NCBI GenBank assembly: GCA_903871545.1
Contig: CAIQHG010000033.1
Span: 1 to 37,981 of the forward strand
Direction of reading: 5' to 3'
Length of the DNA stretch: 37,981 nt
Origin: an uncultured Burkholderiales bacterium
GTDB lineage: Bacteria > Pseudomonadota > Gammaproteobacteria > Burkholderiales > Burkholderiaceae_C
A model generated the notes under the pieces. It was not told the DNA's origin. It saw only the letters and a program-made list of their open reading frames with translations, and ran no database searches. Position numbers and translations under genes: made by a program. Below, piece by piece: positions 7,177 to 16,656 of the stretch; positions within the stretch are counted from its first letter, which is position 1; each line of letters opens with the position of its first letter.

Positions 7177-8805
7177 ATGAGCGCAGTTCTCGATCCCCAT
7201 GGGCACATTGCAGGCGACCACGACCACGACCACCACGGTGCACCCGTGGGTTGGCGCAGGTGGGTCTTTGCAACCAATCACAAAGACATCGGAACTCTTT
7301 ATTTGTTGTTTGCGTTCACCATGTTTTTAATTGGAGGAGTTCTTGCGTTATTAATCCGCGCAGAACTCTTTAAGCCAGGTTTGCAGATCGTAAACCCTGA
7401 ATTGTTTAATCAACTGACAACGATGCATGGTCTCATCATGGTGTTTGGCGCGATCATGCCAGCATTTGTTGGCTTTGCTAACTGGATGATACCGCTGCAA
7501 ATCGGTGCATCTGACATGGCTTTTGCTCGTATGAACAACTTTAGTTTTTGGCTGATGATACCCGCAGCCATATTACTATCCACATCCTTCTTTGCACCAG
7601 GCGGTGCACCTTCTGGAGGTTGGACACTTTACGCACCTTTAACACTGCAGATGGGTCCTTCTATGGATTCGGCCATTTTTGCGCTTCACTTATTGGGTGC
7701 AAGCTCAATCATGGGGTCTATCAATATTATTGTGACCATTCTCAATATGCGTGCGCCTGGCATGACTTTGATGAAAATGCCCATGTTTGTTTGGACATGG
7801 CTGATCACTGCTTACCTGCTGATTGCTGTGATGCCTGTGTTGGCTGGCGCAATCACAATGACTTTGACTGACAGACATTTCGGTACAACGTTTTTTAATC
7901 CCGCCGGTGGTGGTGATCCAGTGATGTTTCAGCACATTTTCTGGTTTTTTGGTCATCCTGAGGTCTACATCATGATTCTGCCGGCATTCGGCATAGTCAG
8001 CCAAATCATCCCAGCCTTTGCACGTAAGAAGCTATTTGGCTACTCCTCAATGGTTTATGCCACCTCATCGATTGCGATTTTGTCTTTTATCGTATGGGCT
8101 CACCACATGTATGCAACGGGCATGCCCGTTACAGGACAGCTCTTTTTCATGTACGCAACAATGTTGATCTCGGTGCCAACCGGAGTGAAAGTCTTTAATT
8201 GGGTTGCAACAATGTGGAAGGGTTCAATGACTTTTGAAACCCCCATGCTTTTTGCAGTTGGTTTTATCTTTGTTTTCACGATGGGCGGTTTCACCGGCTT
8301 GATTTGCTCAATGGCGCCAATTGATATGCAAATTCAAGACACCTACTACGTGGTAGCACACTTCCATTATGTTTTGGTTGCGGGATCACTCTTTAGTATG
8401 TTCGCTGGTTTTTACTACTGGAGTCCTAAGTGGACTGGTGTGATGTACAACGAAACACGCGGAAAAATTCACTTTTGGTTGACGATCATTGCATTTAACG
8501 TTACTTTCTTCCCTATGCACTTTCTTGGACTAGCCGGTATGCCTAGACGTTACGCGGACTACCCAATGCAGTTTGCAGATTTCAATGCGATTGCATCTGT
8601 CGGCGCTTTTGTGTTCGGCCTTTCTCAAGTTTACTTCCTTCTCTTTATAGTTTTGCCAGTGATGCGTGGTCACGGCGTTAAGGCTGTTCAAAGACCATGG
8701 GAAGGTGCTGAGGGCTTAGAGTGGGAAGTTCCTTCTCCCGCCCCCTTCCATACTTTTGAGAACCCACCGAAGTTGGACGTTACTGCAACAAAAGTTCTTG
8801 CTTAA
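7177..8805 (+). CDS. ctaD: Cytochrome c oxidase subunit I
   Basis: 542 residues, full length. The catalytic subunit holds heme a and the heme a3-CuB site that reduces O2 and pumps protons across the inner membrane. Visible motifs are WVFATNHKDIGTLY, the GHPEVYI stretch with the CuB His and cross-linked Tyr, the HHMYATGM His pair, and AHFHYVLVAG with the heme a and a3 histidines, among twelve hydrophobic segments. The N-terminal tail is histidine-rich (residues 8-20), common in Burkholderiales. AAAGGA 10 bases before ATG 7177 is the ribosome site. Follows ctaC by 44 bases. Confidence 0.98.
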   Translation: MSAVLDPHGHIAGDHDHDHHGAPVGWRRWVFATNHKDIGTLYLLFAFTMFLIGGVLALLIRAELFKPGLQIVNPELFNQLTTMHGLIMVFGAIMPAFVGFANWMIPLQIGASDMAFARMNNFSFWLMIPAAILLSTSFFAPGGAPSGGWTLYAPLTLQMGPSMDSAIFALHLLGASSIMGSINIIVTILNMRAPGMTLMKMPMFVWTWLITAYLLIAVMPVLAGAITMTLTDRHFGTTFFNPAGGGDPVMFQHIFWFFGHPEVYIMILPAFGIVSQIIPAFARKKLFGYSSMVYATSSIAILSFIVWAHHMYATGMPVTGQLFFMYATMLISVPTGVKVFNWVATMWKGSMTFETPMLFAVGFIFVFTMGGFTGLICSMAPIDMQIQDTYYVVAHFHYVLVAGSLFSMFAGFYYWSPKWTGVMYNETRGKIHFWLTIIAFNVTFFPMHFLGLAGMPRRYADYPMQFADFNAIASVGAFVFGLSQVYFLLFIVLPVMRGHGVKAVQRPWEGAEGLEWEVPSPAPFHTFENPPKLDVTATKVLA

Positions 8806-8833
8806 TAATCAATCACAGGTTGATACACAAAGA

Positions 8834-8950
8834 ATGCTTACATCCGAGCAAAAGAAGAAAAACCAGCGATTAGGGTTAGCTTTAGCTTCAATCGCGGTTA
8901 TTTTCTTCCTTGGTTTTTTAGCCAAAATGACGCTATTGGGTTTAGGTTAA
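8834..8950 (+). CDS. Cytochrome oxidase small assembly protein
   Basis: 38 residues. A charged start (MLTSEQKKKNQRLG) is followed by a single transmembrane helix (about 15-36). A tiny one-helix protein of this pattern sits between ctaD and ctaG in many Burkholderiales and is annotated as a cytochrome oxidase small assembly protein; its exact role is not established. Position 28 bases after ctaD and 20 before ctaG supports co-transcription. An upstream in-frame start at 8756 would overlap ctaD and is less likely. Confidence 0.75.
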   Translation: MLTSEQKKKNQRLGLALASIAVIFFLGFLAKMTLLGLG

Positions 8951-8970
8951 GTCCTAAACTTCAATCAAAT

Positions 8971-9597
8971 ATGATGGTTGGACTTAATAAACAGTTACTT
9001 TACAAACTTGTGTTCATTGCTTTTGCTATGTTCGGTTTTGGATATGCTTTGATACCCATGTATAAGGCTATTTGTGAATTCACTGGTATCAACATTTTGG
9101 CCTTAGGCGAAAAAGAGCAAGCCGGAACTGGAAACGCCAGGTACGTTCTTCCAAAGAACACGCAAGTTGACTTAACCCGAAGTATCACAGTTGAATTTGA
9201 TACGAATGTAAGGGGTCCTTGGCTATTTAAGCCCGAGACAAATTCTTTACAGGTTCATCCAGGCGAGTTGGTAACTGTTATGTATGAGTTTCAAAACACC
9301 CAGGACCGGGTTATGTCTGCTCAGGCCATTCCAAGTTACGCTCCTAAAGAGGCGGCGGCTCACTTTAATAAATTAGAGTGTTTTTGCTTCAATCAATATA
9401 CATTGGCGCCGGGTGAGAAAAAATCCTGGCCAGTTGTCTTTGTTATTGACTCCAAACTGGCTAAAGACGTAAACACTATCACTTTGTCATATACCTTTTT
9501 TGAAGTTGGAAGTAAAATCCCTGCAGCGCCGAATACTCCTGTTGTGATTTTTATCCCCCAGCATAATCTCGGCTCTATCAAAGGAGTGCGAGTATGA
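8971..9597 (+). CDS. ctaG: CtaG/Cox11, copper chaperone for the CuB site
   Basis: 208 residues. Cox11 delivers copper to the CuB centre of subunit I. There is an N-terminal membrane anchor (about residues 8-28) and a periplasmic immunoglobulin-like domain. The copper-binding motif CFCF is at 137-140 within LECFCFNQ, and the upstream Cys35 is also conserved in the family. Length is normal. ATG 8971 is followed by a second ATG at 8974; either could be used. The stop overlaps the next ATG (ATGA at 9594-9597), indicating translational coupling with the DUF2970 gene. Confidence 0.96.
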   Translation: MMVGLNKQLLYKLVFIAFAMFGFGYALIPMYKAICEFTGINILALGEKEQAGTGNARYVLPKNTQVDLTRSITVEFDTNVRGPWLFKPETNSLQVHPGELVTVMYEFQNTQDRVMSAQAIPSYAPKEAAAHFNKLECFCFNQYTLAPGEKKSWPVVFVIDSKLAKDVNTITLSYTFFEVGSKIPAAPNTPVVIFIPQHNLGSIKGVRV

Positions 9598-9827
9598 GCG
9601 AAGCAAATGTGGTCGAAAAATCAACCGTGAAGCCAGTTACAAAGAATGTATTTTTTAGAACTGTGAGGGCCGTTTTATGGTCCTTCATTGGTATTAGGAA
9701 AAGCAGTGGATTTCAAGAAGATGTGGCATCTATCAAACCACTGCACGTTTTGGCAGTGGGTGTGGTTGCCGCTTTTATATTTGTGATTGGGCTGATCTTG
9801 TTGGTCAACCTGGTCGTTGCCAGTTAA
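9594..9827 (+). CDS. DUF2970 family membrane protein
   Basis: 77 residues. A short soluble part, TVRAVLWSFIGIRKSSG then FQEDVASIKPLHVL, precedes one transmembrane helix (about 51-75). This matches DUF2970, a family found almost only between ctaG and ctaE in beta-proteobacteria and presumed to help oxidase assembly; no function is proven. It starts within the ctaG stop codon and ends 12 bases before ctaE, with AGGAG between. Confidence 0.85.
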   Translation: MSEANVVEKSTVKPVTKNVFFRTVRAVLWSFIGIRKSSGFQEDVASIKPLHVLAVGVVAAFIFVIGLILLVNLVVAS

Positions 9828-9839
9828 CTAGGAGTTGAG

Positions 9840-10721
9840 ATGAGTAGTACTTCCCAAGGCGGAACCCCCTATTATTTTGTGCCTGAGCCCTCACGTCATC
9901 CTGCGGCGGCGGCGGCGGGTTTATTTTTTCTAATGCTAGGCGCAAGCCAATGGGTTAACGAAGTTTCATGGGGTAAATATTCCCTGTTCTTCGGACTTTT
10001 TATTTGGCTCTTTGTTTTGTATCAATGGTTTGGAGAGGCGGTGTCCGAGAGCCAGAGCGGAAAATACGGACGCAAAATCGATTTATCTTACCGCTGGAGC
10101 ATGAGTTGGTTCATTTTCTCAGAGGTAATGTTTTTCGGCGCTTTCTTCTCTGCTTTATGGTGGATGCGGACTCACTCAGTCCCTGCTCTTGGCAATTTAA
10201 GTAACTCTGTGTTGTGGCCTGAATTCAAGTCTGTATGGCCTAGCATGGCCGCAGGCGTTACTGCATCACCAGCCAACATCATAGAGCCTTTTCAAACAAT
10301 GACGCCTTTTTGGTTACCTACCATCAACACAGCGCTTTTGCTAAGCTCTGGCGTCACTATTACAGTTGCGCATCATCTTTTTAGAGAAAATGATCGTAAA
10401 AATACAATTATATTTATGTGGATGACTGTGCTGCTCGGGGTCATATTCCTGTGTGTTCAAGGTTATGAATATCACCATGCCTATTCAGAGTTAAATTTAA
10501 AGTTAACTTCAGGTGCTTATGGCTCTACATTCTTCTTGCTGACTGGCTTTCACGGTTTTCACGTTTTTATGGGTATGTTGATGTTGACAGTCATTACCCT
10601 GCGTATTCAAAAGGGACACTTTACCCCTGAACAACACTTCGGCTTTGAGGGTGCTGCTTGGTATTGGCACTTTGTTGATGTGGTTTGGTTGGGACTCTAT
10701 ATTTTGGTTTATTGGATGTAA
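9840..10721 (+). CDS. ctaE: Cytochrome c oxidase subunit III
   Basis: 293 residues with seven hydrophobic segments. Subunit III stabilises the oxidase core and proton uptake and carries no redox centre. Typical motifs are YYFVPEPSRHP at the start, WSMSWFIFSEVMFF, the TGFHGFHVFMG segment and GAAWYWHFVDVVWLGLYILVYW at the end. TAGGAG lies 6-7 bases before ATG 9840. It is the last gene of the structural operon and is followed by a hairpin terminator. Confidence 0.97.
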   Translation: MSSTSQGGTPYYFVPEPSRHPAAAAAGLFFLMLGASQWVNEVSWGKYSLFFGLFIWLFVLYQWFGEAVSESQSGKYGRKIDLSYRWSMSWFIFSEVMFFGAFFSALWWMRTHSVPALGNLSNSVLWPEFKSVWPSMAAGVTASPANIIEPFQTMTPFWLPTINTALLLSSGVTITVAHHLFRENDRKNTIIFMWMTVLLGVIFLCVQGYEYHHAYSELNLKLTSGAYGSTFFLLTGFHGFHVFMGMLMLTVITLRIQKGHFTPEQHFGFEGAAWYWHFVDVVWLGLYILVYWM

Positions 10722-10750
10722 CTTTAAAAACTGTCAGACTTTAAAAAGAT

Positions 10751-10773
10751 AAAGGCCGCTTAAAGCGGCCTTT
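10751..10773 (+). terminator. Hairpin terminator between ctaE and the DUF2909 gene
   Basis: AAAGGCCGCT (10751-10760) and AGCGGCCTTT (10764-10773) form a perfect 10-bp stem with a 3-base loop. The A-rich left and T-rich right flanks mean it can act for ctaE on the plus strand and for the convergent DUF2909 gene on the minus strand. Confidence 0.88.
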
Positions 10774-10792
10774 GTTAATTAATCACAAACCA

Positions 10793-11014
10793 TTATTGCC
10801 CTACTTGGATTCCTGTTGGCTGTATGTAACCTAATTTCCATGAGATTAATACACAAATGAACAAAAGTACAGAGATGCCAATCCTAAATGCCAAAGCTTT
10901 TGCCATGCGGCTAGTTTTCGGTGCTCCATTTTGACCATCCTTCATCATGAAGTACAACGCAGCACCCAAGCTACCAATAATGCCAATAAACGCAATGAAG
11001 ACAATGATTTCCAT
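10793..11014 (-). CDS. DUF2909 twin-transmembrane protein
   Basis: 73 residues from MEIIVFIAF: helix one (about 1-21), a short loop with MKDGQNGAPKTSRM, and helix two (about 32-53). This matches DUF2909 (twin transmembrane protein), which in Burkholderiales sits inverted between ctaE and SURF1. Function unknown; a role in oxidase assembly is inferred from the location only. The start at 11014 gives the usual family N-terminus and has AGGA about 11 bases upstream; an ATG at 11050 would add 12 residues. Confidence 0.8.
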   Translation of the reverse strand: MEIIVFIAFIGIIGSLGAALYFMMKDGQNGAPKTSRMAKALAFRIGISVLLFICVLISWKLGYIQPTGIQVGQ

Positions 11015-11071
11015 ATATGAGATGATCCTAAGTGCTTTCGATCGAATCATTCTACAAAATTTAAGTCTTTA

Positions 11072-11842
11072 ATGAATTCCACTTCTGATATTGGCCCAAA
11101 AAAGCAAAGCGGATTGATCGCATTAGCTGCTCTATTAGGGGTGCTTTTAACTTTGTGGTTAGGAGAGTGGCAATTATCCAGGGGCTATGATAAAGATCAG
11201 ATGAAGGCTCAGTTTAACGAGCAAATGAATCTTCCAGCTTTGTCTCAAAGCGAGATCTTAAGCCACAGGGAAGCTTGGCAATTCTTTAACCGGCGTGCAG
11301 AGTTAGGGGGCGAATGGTTAACGGATTTAACGATATACCTTGCAAACAGAAGTCATGAGGGTAAGTCGGGGTTTTGGGTGATGACTCCCCTGAAGTTAGA
11401 AGATTCAACTGTTGTGTTGGTAGAGCGGGGTTGGGTGCCTTGGAATCCAGTAGATCCCTCTCAAATACCCGATCAAGTTGAAACACCCAAAGGTCTTATC
11501 CAAATCCAAGGTTTAATATCAAAGTCGCCCTCTAAAATGCTTGAGCTATGGGGCGGATCTAAAGAGGAGGGCTCTGAGACTAAGACTTACCTTAAAAGCG
11601 GCATTTGGCAAAATTTTGATTTAAGTACTTTTGAAAATCAAACCGGACTCAAGGTCAGCGCTTTTATTCACCAAATAGCGAAACCCTCAGAGGGATTGAT
11701 CCGGGATTTGCCCGTACAAGGTATTAGCTCTGATAAAAACTATGGGTACGCTGTCCAGTGGTTTTTACTAAGCGCACTCATCGGCTTTCTTTATTTTTGG
11801 TTTCAATGGATCAAACCTTATTTGCATGCAAAACAACAATAA
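11072..11842 (+). CDS. SURF1 family cytochrome oxidase assembly protein
   Basis: 256 residues with a helix at each end (about 13-32 and 225-246) around a periplasmic domain, the SURF1/Shy1 topology. Family motifs seen are LGEWQLSRGYDK, the LANRSHEGKSGFWVMTPL segment, VERGWVPW and the C-terminal NYGYAVQWFLLS. SURF1 helps insert heme A into subunit I. Its end overlaps the next gene by 17 bases. Transcribed divergently from the DUF2909 gene with a 57-base gap between the start codons. Confidence 0.93.
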   Translation: MNSTSDIGPKKQSGLIALAALLGVLLTLWLGEWQLSRGYDKDQMKAQFNEQMNLPALSQSEILSHREAWQFFNRRAELGGEWLTDLTIYLANRSHEGKSGFWVMTPLKLEDSTVVLVERGWVPWNPVDPSQIPDQVETPKGLIQIQGLISKSPSKMLELWGGSKEEGSETKTYLKSGIWQNFDLSTFENQTGLKVSAFIHQIAKPSEGLIRDLPVQGISSDKNYGYAVQWFLLSALIGFLYFWFQWIKPYLHAKQQ

Positions 11843-12650
11843 AACCTCAAACAGCAAAGGGGACTTAGATCATCCTCTGTCAATGACTGTGTATGATTTA
11901 CCATCCCCTCAAGAGATGGCGAATGAGGATTCAAAACGCACTACAAAAGGTCGTCTATTGATGATCGCTGTGTTTTTAATTTGTTCTGCGCCAGTTGTTT
12001 TATCCTATTTGACTTACTACGTTATCAGACCTACAACCATCAAAAGTTACGGAGAGTTGATTCAACCCACACGCAGCATCCCAGATCTTGAGATGCTGGT
12101 TCTTGCTCGTCCTAACTCAGAGAAGTCCGCTTCCAATGAGAGGCTTAGTTCGCTAAAAGGTCAGTGGCTATTGATGAGCGTGAGCTCGGGTATTTGCGAT
12201 GAGGCGTGCGAAAAAAGACTTTATTTCCAGCGACAAATTCACACCGCGTTGGGCCGAGAAAATGACAGAGTCGATAGGGTGTGGCTTGTTATGGGTCAGG
12301 AGGCTGTGGATCTCAAGCAGGTGAAAGCGTTTAGCAACTCTTGGATCATCAAAGTATCAGACAAGGATGTCTTCAAATGGCTCGGCTTACAAACCACTGC
12401 AAAAGAGAAGACAGCAACTGAGGTTAACACACAAGAGTTCCTGTATTTGGTGGATCCGATGGGTGAGTTGATGATGAAATTTCCATCAACAGTGGACCTA
12501 GACACTGCGCCCAAAATACGACGGGACATTGAGCGTCTTTTGCGAGCCTCAGAGAGTTGGGACTTGGCGGGACGAAATGCTTTGCCTGCTCAATCAGTGC
12601 CAGACAACTCGGCAACTGATTTACCAAAAAGTGTCATAGAGAAAAAATAA
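11826..12650 (+). CDS. Membrane-anchored thioredoxin-fold protein of the cox assembly cluster
   Basis: 274 residues. A cytoplasmic tail of about 40 residues, one helix (about 43-66) and a periplasmic domain containing SLKGQWLLMSVSSGICDEACEKRLYFQRQ. The CDEAC pair (CxxxC) in a KGQW context resembles the SCO/thioredoxin fold, but I see no obvious copper-ligand histidine like that of SCO, so it may be a disulfide or reductase-type factor. Homologues occur at this place in Burkholderiales cox clusters, usually annotated as hypothetical or transmembrane proteins. It overlaps the SURF1 gene by 17 bases and ends 3 bases before ctaA. The exact reaction is unknown. Confidence 0.72.
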   Translation: MQNNNKTSNSKGDLDHPLSMTVYDLPSPQEMANEDSKRTTKGRLLMIAVFLICSAPVVLSYLTYYVIRPTTIKSYGELIQPTRSIPDLEMLVLARPNSEKSASNERLSSLKGQWLLMSVSSGICDEACEKRLYFQRQIHTALGRENDRVDRVWLVMGQEAVDLKQVKAFSNSWIIKVSDKDVFKWLGLQTTAKEKTATEVNTQEFLYLVDPMGELMMKFPSTVDLDTAPKIRRDIERLLRASESWDLAGRNALPAQSVPDNSATDLPKSVIEKK

Positions 12651-12653
12651 GTC

Positions 12654-14063
12654 ATGCACACAACCGCTTTGTTTAATTTTGCACCCCTTGCAAATGTAGG
12701 TTTGATGGGACTGGTTATTGCCATGGGTCCTATCAGTTGGGTTTGGATGCAAAGCTCAGCACCTAAACTAGATCAAGAATCAATTTCGGTGGAGGAGGGT
12801 CTTTCTAATAAGAAGTTAAGACAAAATAGGCGTTTGCTTTTGTTGTCCCAAATTACGCTTTTCTTGACCTTCGATTTACTTGTGTTTGGTGCCTATACCA
12901 GGCTAACGGACTCAGGATTGGGATGCCCAGATTGGCCGGGATGTTACGGCTTTACAAGTCCAAATGGAGCCAGTCTGATGATTGATGGTGCGCAACAATT
13001 AATGCCAACTGGGCCTGTTACGCACTTTAAAGCTTGGGTTGAAATGATTCATCGCTATTTGGCAACTGCAGTGGGTGTGTTGATACTTACTATGTGCTTA
13101 TATGCATGGGTCAATAAATTAACAACACGCTTGAAATTTGCAAGTCTTTTCCTTTTAATATGGGTTTGCACCCAAGGGGCATTTGGGGCGTTTACTGTAA
13201 CTATGAAGCTCTTCCCGGCAATAGTGACCCTGCACTTGCTGGGTGCGGTTGTATTGCTGCTGATGCTAACTTATTTTGTTTACTTGCAAGGAAGCCTCGT
13301 TAAGGGCTCAGTTGCGAGTATGAGCGTGCGCCGAGACCGGGCGGGGCTTAACCTCCAAAATGTGGAACTCAATTTAAGTAGATCAAGCGCTACCGATCCA
13401 AATTTAAAAGGCTTAAGCAAAACTGAGTTAGAGCATATTGAGCATATTTCATCGCTTTTAACTTACCTTTTACCCCTATCACCCCCATCACCTCTTAAGC
13501 ACAATCCTTATCTCCCCTTGGTGTTAGGTGTCTCAATTGGGATTGTGCTTTTGCAAACTCTTTTGGGCGGTTGGGTTAGCACAAACTACGCGGTCACGGC
13601 TTGCTCCTCCTTTCCGATGTGTCAAAACAGTTGGTGGCCACACATGAATTTCACTGATGGTTTTGAGCTTTGGCGTCCTCTTGGCATGACTGGCGCAGGT
13701 GAAATTTTGAACTTCGAGGCGCTAACTGCAATTCACTACACCCACAGATTATTTGCTTATGTCGTGATATTGGGTTTAGTTGGTGTCGGAGCAATGCTTA
13801 GTCGGGAGGAGAGATTTAAAAAACTAGGCTACCTTGTTTGGAGTTTGATCGCTTTACAAGCGATCACAGGGATCTCAAACGCGGTATTTCAATGGCCGCT
13901 GTTGTCTGCAGTGATGCATACGGGGGGCGCAGCTTGTCTTGTGGTGGTACTGAGTATTGGATTTTTAATGAGTCGTGAAAGAGCCTCTGAGATTGCCTGT
14001 GCATGCCAGACTCCTCCAAACGTTTTGAATGTGGACGCTCAACAGCCAAAGGTCTTTTCATGA
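12654..14063 (+). CDS. ctaA: Heme A synthase (COX15/CtaA) with an enlarged central loop
   Basis: 469 residues. Oxidises the C8 methyl of heme O to the formyl group of heme A in the inner membrane. Motifs include [20 protein letters not shown] (Cys91 and Cys97), [29 protein letters not shown] and [11 protein letters not shown] with heme-ligand histidines. It is long for the family: residues about 212-284 (13287-13505) form a hydrophilic, Ser/Leu-rich stretch between helices that is normally short. The flanking helices are intact, so the enzyme should be functional. Ends in an ATGA overlap with ctaB. Confidence 0.94.
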   Translation: MHTTALFNFAPLANVGLMGLVIAMGPISWVWMQSSAPKLDQESISVEEGLSNKKLRQNRRLLLLSQITLFLTFDLLVFGAYTRLTDSGLGCPDWPGCYGFTSPNGASLMIDGAQQLMPTGPVTHFKAWVEMIHRYLATAVGVLILTMCLYAWVNKLTTRLKFASLFLLIWVCTQGAFGAFTVTMKLFPAIVTLHLLGAVVLLLMLTYFVYLQGSLVKGSVASMSVRRDRAGLNLQNVELNLSRSSATDPNLKGLSKTELEHIEHISSLLTYLLPLSPPSPLKHNPYLPLVLGVSIGIVLLQTLLGGWVSTNYAVTACSSFPMCQNSWWPHMNFTDGFELWRPLGMTGAGEILNFEALTAIHYTHRLFAYVVILGLVGVGAMLSREERFKKLGYLVWSLIALQAITGISNAVFQWPLLSAVMHTGGAACLVVVLSIGFLMSRERASEIACACQTPPNVLNVDAQQPKVFS

Positions 14064-14950
14064 GCGTTAATGCCTTTTTCTCCGTTCTCAAATGGAAGCA
14101 GTACAACACATTAACTAAGCCGCGTGTTATTCAGTTGATTGTTTTTTGTGCGCTTATCGGTATGGTACTAGCCGTCCCGGGAGTCCCCTCATTAGCGGAT
14201 TTGCGTTTGGGGGGGATCGCTTGCGTGGGCATTTGGTTGGTTTCTGGTGCAGCTGCTGCATTTAACTGTTTGGTTGAAAAAGCAATTGATGCTCGGATGA
14301 AGAGAACCTCATGGAGACCCACAGCGATGGGGGAAATAGCTGACTCAGAGACGGCGTTACTATCATTTGTAATGGTGGTGCTAGGTTCTTTTGTACTTTA
14401 CTACTGGGTGAATCCACTCACAATGATTCTTACTTTTGCCACATTCGTTGGGTACGCTGTAATCTACACTGTAATATTAAAGCCCTTGACCCCGCAAAAT
14501 ATTGTGATCGGTGGTGCCTCAGGCGCTATGCCCCCCGTGCTGGGTTGGGCGGCGATGACGGGTGATGTAGGACCTGAGGCGTTGATACTATTTTTAATTA
14601 TTTTTTTATGGACCCCGCCTCATTTTTGGGCCTTGGCGCTTTATAGAGTAGAGGACTATAAAAGGGCTGGCCTTCCCATGCTGCCCGTAACCCACGGAAA
14701 CGAGTTCACGCGTTTGCAGATCCTTCTGTACACACTAGTATTAATGGCCGCTTGTTTAATGCCATTTGCTTACCGCATGAGTGGTTGGCTCTATTTAGTA
14801 GCGGCTTTGATTTTGTCAATTTGGTTTTGCGTATATGCTTGGCTTTTGTGGCGAAATTACTCAGATGAGTTAGCTAGAAAGACTTTTAGATTTTCTTTGT
14901 ATCACTTAAGCTTTTTATTCCTTGCTCTTTTGGTGGATCATTACATCTAA
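14060..14950 (+). CDS. ctaB: Heme O synthase (protoheme IX farnesyltransferase)
   Basis: 296 residues with about eight to nine membrane helices. A UbiA-family prenyltransferase that adds farnesyl to heme b, making heme O for CtaA. The prenyl-diphosphate site is seen in [19 protein letters not shown], with the second family region at [22 protein letters not shown] 14060 overlaps the ctaA stop (ATGA) and has AAAGG about 7 bases upstream. An in-frame ATG at 14003 would overlap ctaA by 61 bases and is unlikely. Confidence 0.96.
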   Translation: MSVNAFFSVLKWKQYNTLTKPRVIQLIVFCALIGMVLAVPGVPSLADLRLGGIACVGIWLVSGAAAAFNCLVEKAIDARMKRTSWRPTAMGEIADSETALLSFVMVVLGSFVLYYWVNPLTMILTFATFVGYAVIYTVILKPLTPQNIVIGGASGAMPPVLGWAAMTGDVGPEALILFLIIFLWTPPHFWALALYRVEDYKRAGLPMLPVTHGNEFTRLQILLYTLVLMAACLMPFAYRMSGWLYLVAALILSIWFCVYAWLLWRNYSDELARKTFRFSLYHLSFLFLALLVDHYI

Positions 14951-15018
14951 AAAAGTAGATCAATGACTTGAAGTTATTTCACTTTATGACTGCTTACTGG
15001 ACCCTTTGGAATTTTTTT

Positions 15019-15627
15019 ATGCCCTTGATCCGACCTTTGAAATTTATTTTTTTAAAAATTTGCGTCTCCATATTACTCATACTTAGTGCATGCGCGCCTA
15101 AACCTACCTTCAACGGCGTGGATATAACGGGGGCTGATTACGCAAACGGATTTTCATTTAAGGACCAACAAGGCAGATCACTTTCAATGGACTCCTTTAA
15201 GGGCAAAGTTGTGGCTCTTTTCTTCGGGTACACCCAGTGCCCCGATGTTTGTCCAACAACAATGTCAGAGCTCAAACAAATCAAAGAAAGCTTGGCTCAG
15301 GAGGGGGACAAGTTACAGGTTCTATTTGTCTCCGTTGACCCCAAGCGTGATACCCCTGAGGTTTTAAAAGCGTACGTGAGTAATTTTGATTCAAGTTTTA
15401 TTGGTTACAGTCCTGCCCCTGAGGATTTAGATCAAATAGCTAAGAGCTTTAAGATTTATTATAAAAAAGTGCCCAGCTCCTCTGATCCTAATTCTTATAC
15501 CGTTGATCATTCTGCGGGGACTTACCTTTTTGATACGCAGGGACGAATTAGGCTATTTATTCGCTACGCAATGCCAACTCAAGCACTGACACAAGACATC
15601 AAAAGCTTAATGGCTGAAGTGAAGTAG
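15019..15627 (+). CDS. SCO1/SenC family copper chaperone (CuA assembly), lipoprotein
   Basis: 202 residues. A hydrophobic signal ends in LSAC (about residues 22-25), a lipobox, so the protein is probably a membrane-anchored periplasmic lipoprotein. The thioredoxin-like domain has the copper motif CPDVCP and the distal ligand His in VDHSAGTYLFD. SCO proteins metallate or reduce the CuA site of subunit II. ATG 15019 is chosen because GGA lies 8 bases upstream and the signal peptide then has a normal length; ATG 14986 and TTG 14968 are in-frame alternatives. Last gene of the assembly operon. Confidence 0.92.
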   Translation: MPLIRPLKFIFLKICVSILLILSACAPKPTFNGVDITGADYANGFSFKDQQGRSLSMDSFKGKVVALFFGYTQCPDVCPTTMSELKQIKESLAQEGDKLQVLFVSVDPKRDTPEVLKAYVSNFDSSFIGYSPAPEDLDQIAKSFKIYYKKVPSSSDPNSYTVDHSAGTYLFDTQGRIRLFIRYAMPTQALTQDIKSLMAEVK

Positions 15628-15697
15628 CTTTTGTCTGGCATGTGGTTTGTAGGGTTTTGCTGAGCCGCAAAGCAGATGAATTGAGTAGGGGAACAAT

Positions 15698-16594
15698 TCA
15701 CACGGGATCAACATGGGTCATGACATCAAGCACGGGCATATTTGCCTTTACCCGGTTAGCCGCTTCAAAGGCAATTTCGTGTCCCAGTCTAACGTTTATG
15801 TTGCCATCAACTTCAATATGAACATCAACTAGGATTAGGTCTCCCATTTTGCGGGTCCTTAAGTCGTGAAAGCCCTTGACACCCTCAGTTGAGCTAATGA
15901 TTTCTTCTATCTTGTTGCGAGCCTCATCGGAGACAGCCCGGTCCATTAAATCGTTAAGAGCTTCCCATCCAAATTTCCATCCCATACGAGAAACCATTAA
16001 GCCAACAATTAAAGCACCTACTGAATCTAGAACTGCGTAACCAAAAAGAGCACCCACAATACCAAGTGCAACGACTAAAGAGGAGGCGGCGTCAGACCTT
16101 GCATGCCAAGCATTCGCAACCAACATTGAGGAGCGAACTTTTAGCGCAACTGACAGCATGTATCTAAATAGAGTCTCCTTTACAAAAAGAGAACCTATTG
16201 CAATGTAGAGGGCAAGAATTTGTATTTGAGCAGTGGGCTTGGGATCTATGATCCTTTGACCTGCACTAAAAAGCATCCCAACTCCCACTGCCACCAAGGT
16301 GAAGCCTAAAAAGAGTGATGCGGCCGTTTCATATCTTTGATGACCATAATGGTGATCGCTGTCCGCTTCCTTATGGCTGTGCTGATTGGCGAGCAATACA
16401 ACAAAATCTGCGAGTAAATCGCTCAGTGAATGCACTCCATCAGCTATCAAACCTTGAGATCCGGAGAAGACACCCGCCGTTATTTGAGAAATCGTCAAAC
16501 CCACGTTGACAGCAACGCTCACCAAGGTGGTTCTTTTTGAAGCGTGTTTTTTGGTTAGGGTATTGGACTCAATTTCGTAAAGTAAATCATTCAT
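15698..16594 (-). CDS. Cation diffusion facilitator (CDF) family metal efflux transporter
   Basis: 298 residues with six predicted helices and a cytoplasmic C-terminal domain. The signatures ADGVHSLSDLLADF in helix 2 and HARSDAASS in helix 5 carry the His/Asp transport-site residues, and VDVHIEVDG plus a histidine near the C-terminus fit the CDF dimer domain. CDF proteins exchange Zn2+, Fe2+ or similar ions for protons. The metal cannot be assigned with certainty. Convergent with the SCO gene across 70 bases in which I see no clear terminator, and separated by 62 bases from the upstream rpoH. Confidence 0.9.
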   Translation of the reverse strand: MNDLLYEIESNTLTKKHASKRTTLVSVAVNVGLTISQITAGVFSGSQGLIADGVHSLSDLLADFVVLLANQHSHKEADSDHHYGHQRYETAASLFLGFTLVAVGVGMLFSAGQRIIDPKPTAQIQILALYIAIGSLFVKETLFRYMLSVALKVRSSMLVANAWHARSDAASSLVVALGIVGALFGYAVLDSVGALIVGLMVSRMGWKFGWEALNDLMDRAVSDEARNKIEEIISSTEGVKGFHDLRTRKMGDLILVDVHIEVDGNINVRLGHEIAFEAANRVKANMPVLDVMTHVDPV

Positions 16595-16656
16595 AACCAG
16601 ATGTTATATCAAGGTTGTGACTGGTTGGTTAAACGTTGAGGAAAAAGAGAAGATTT

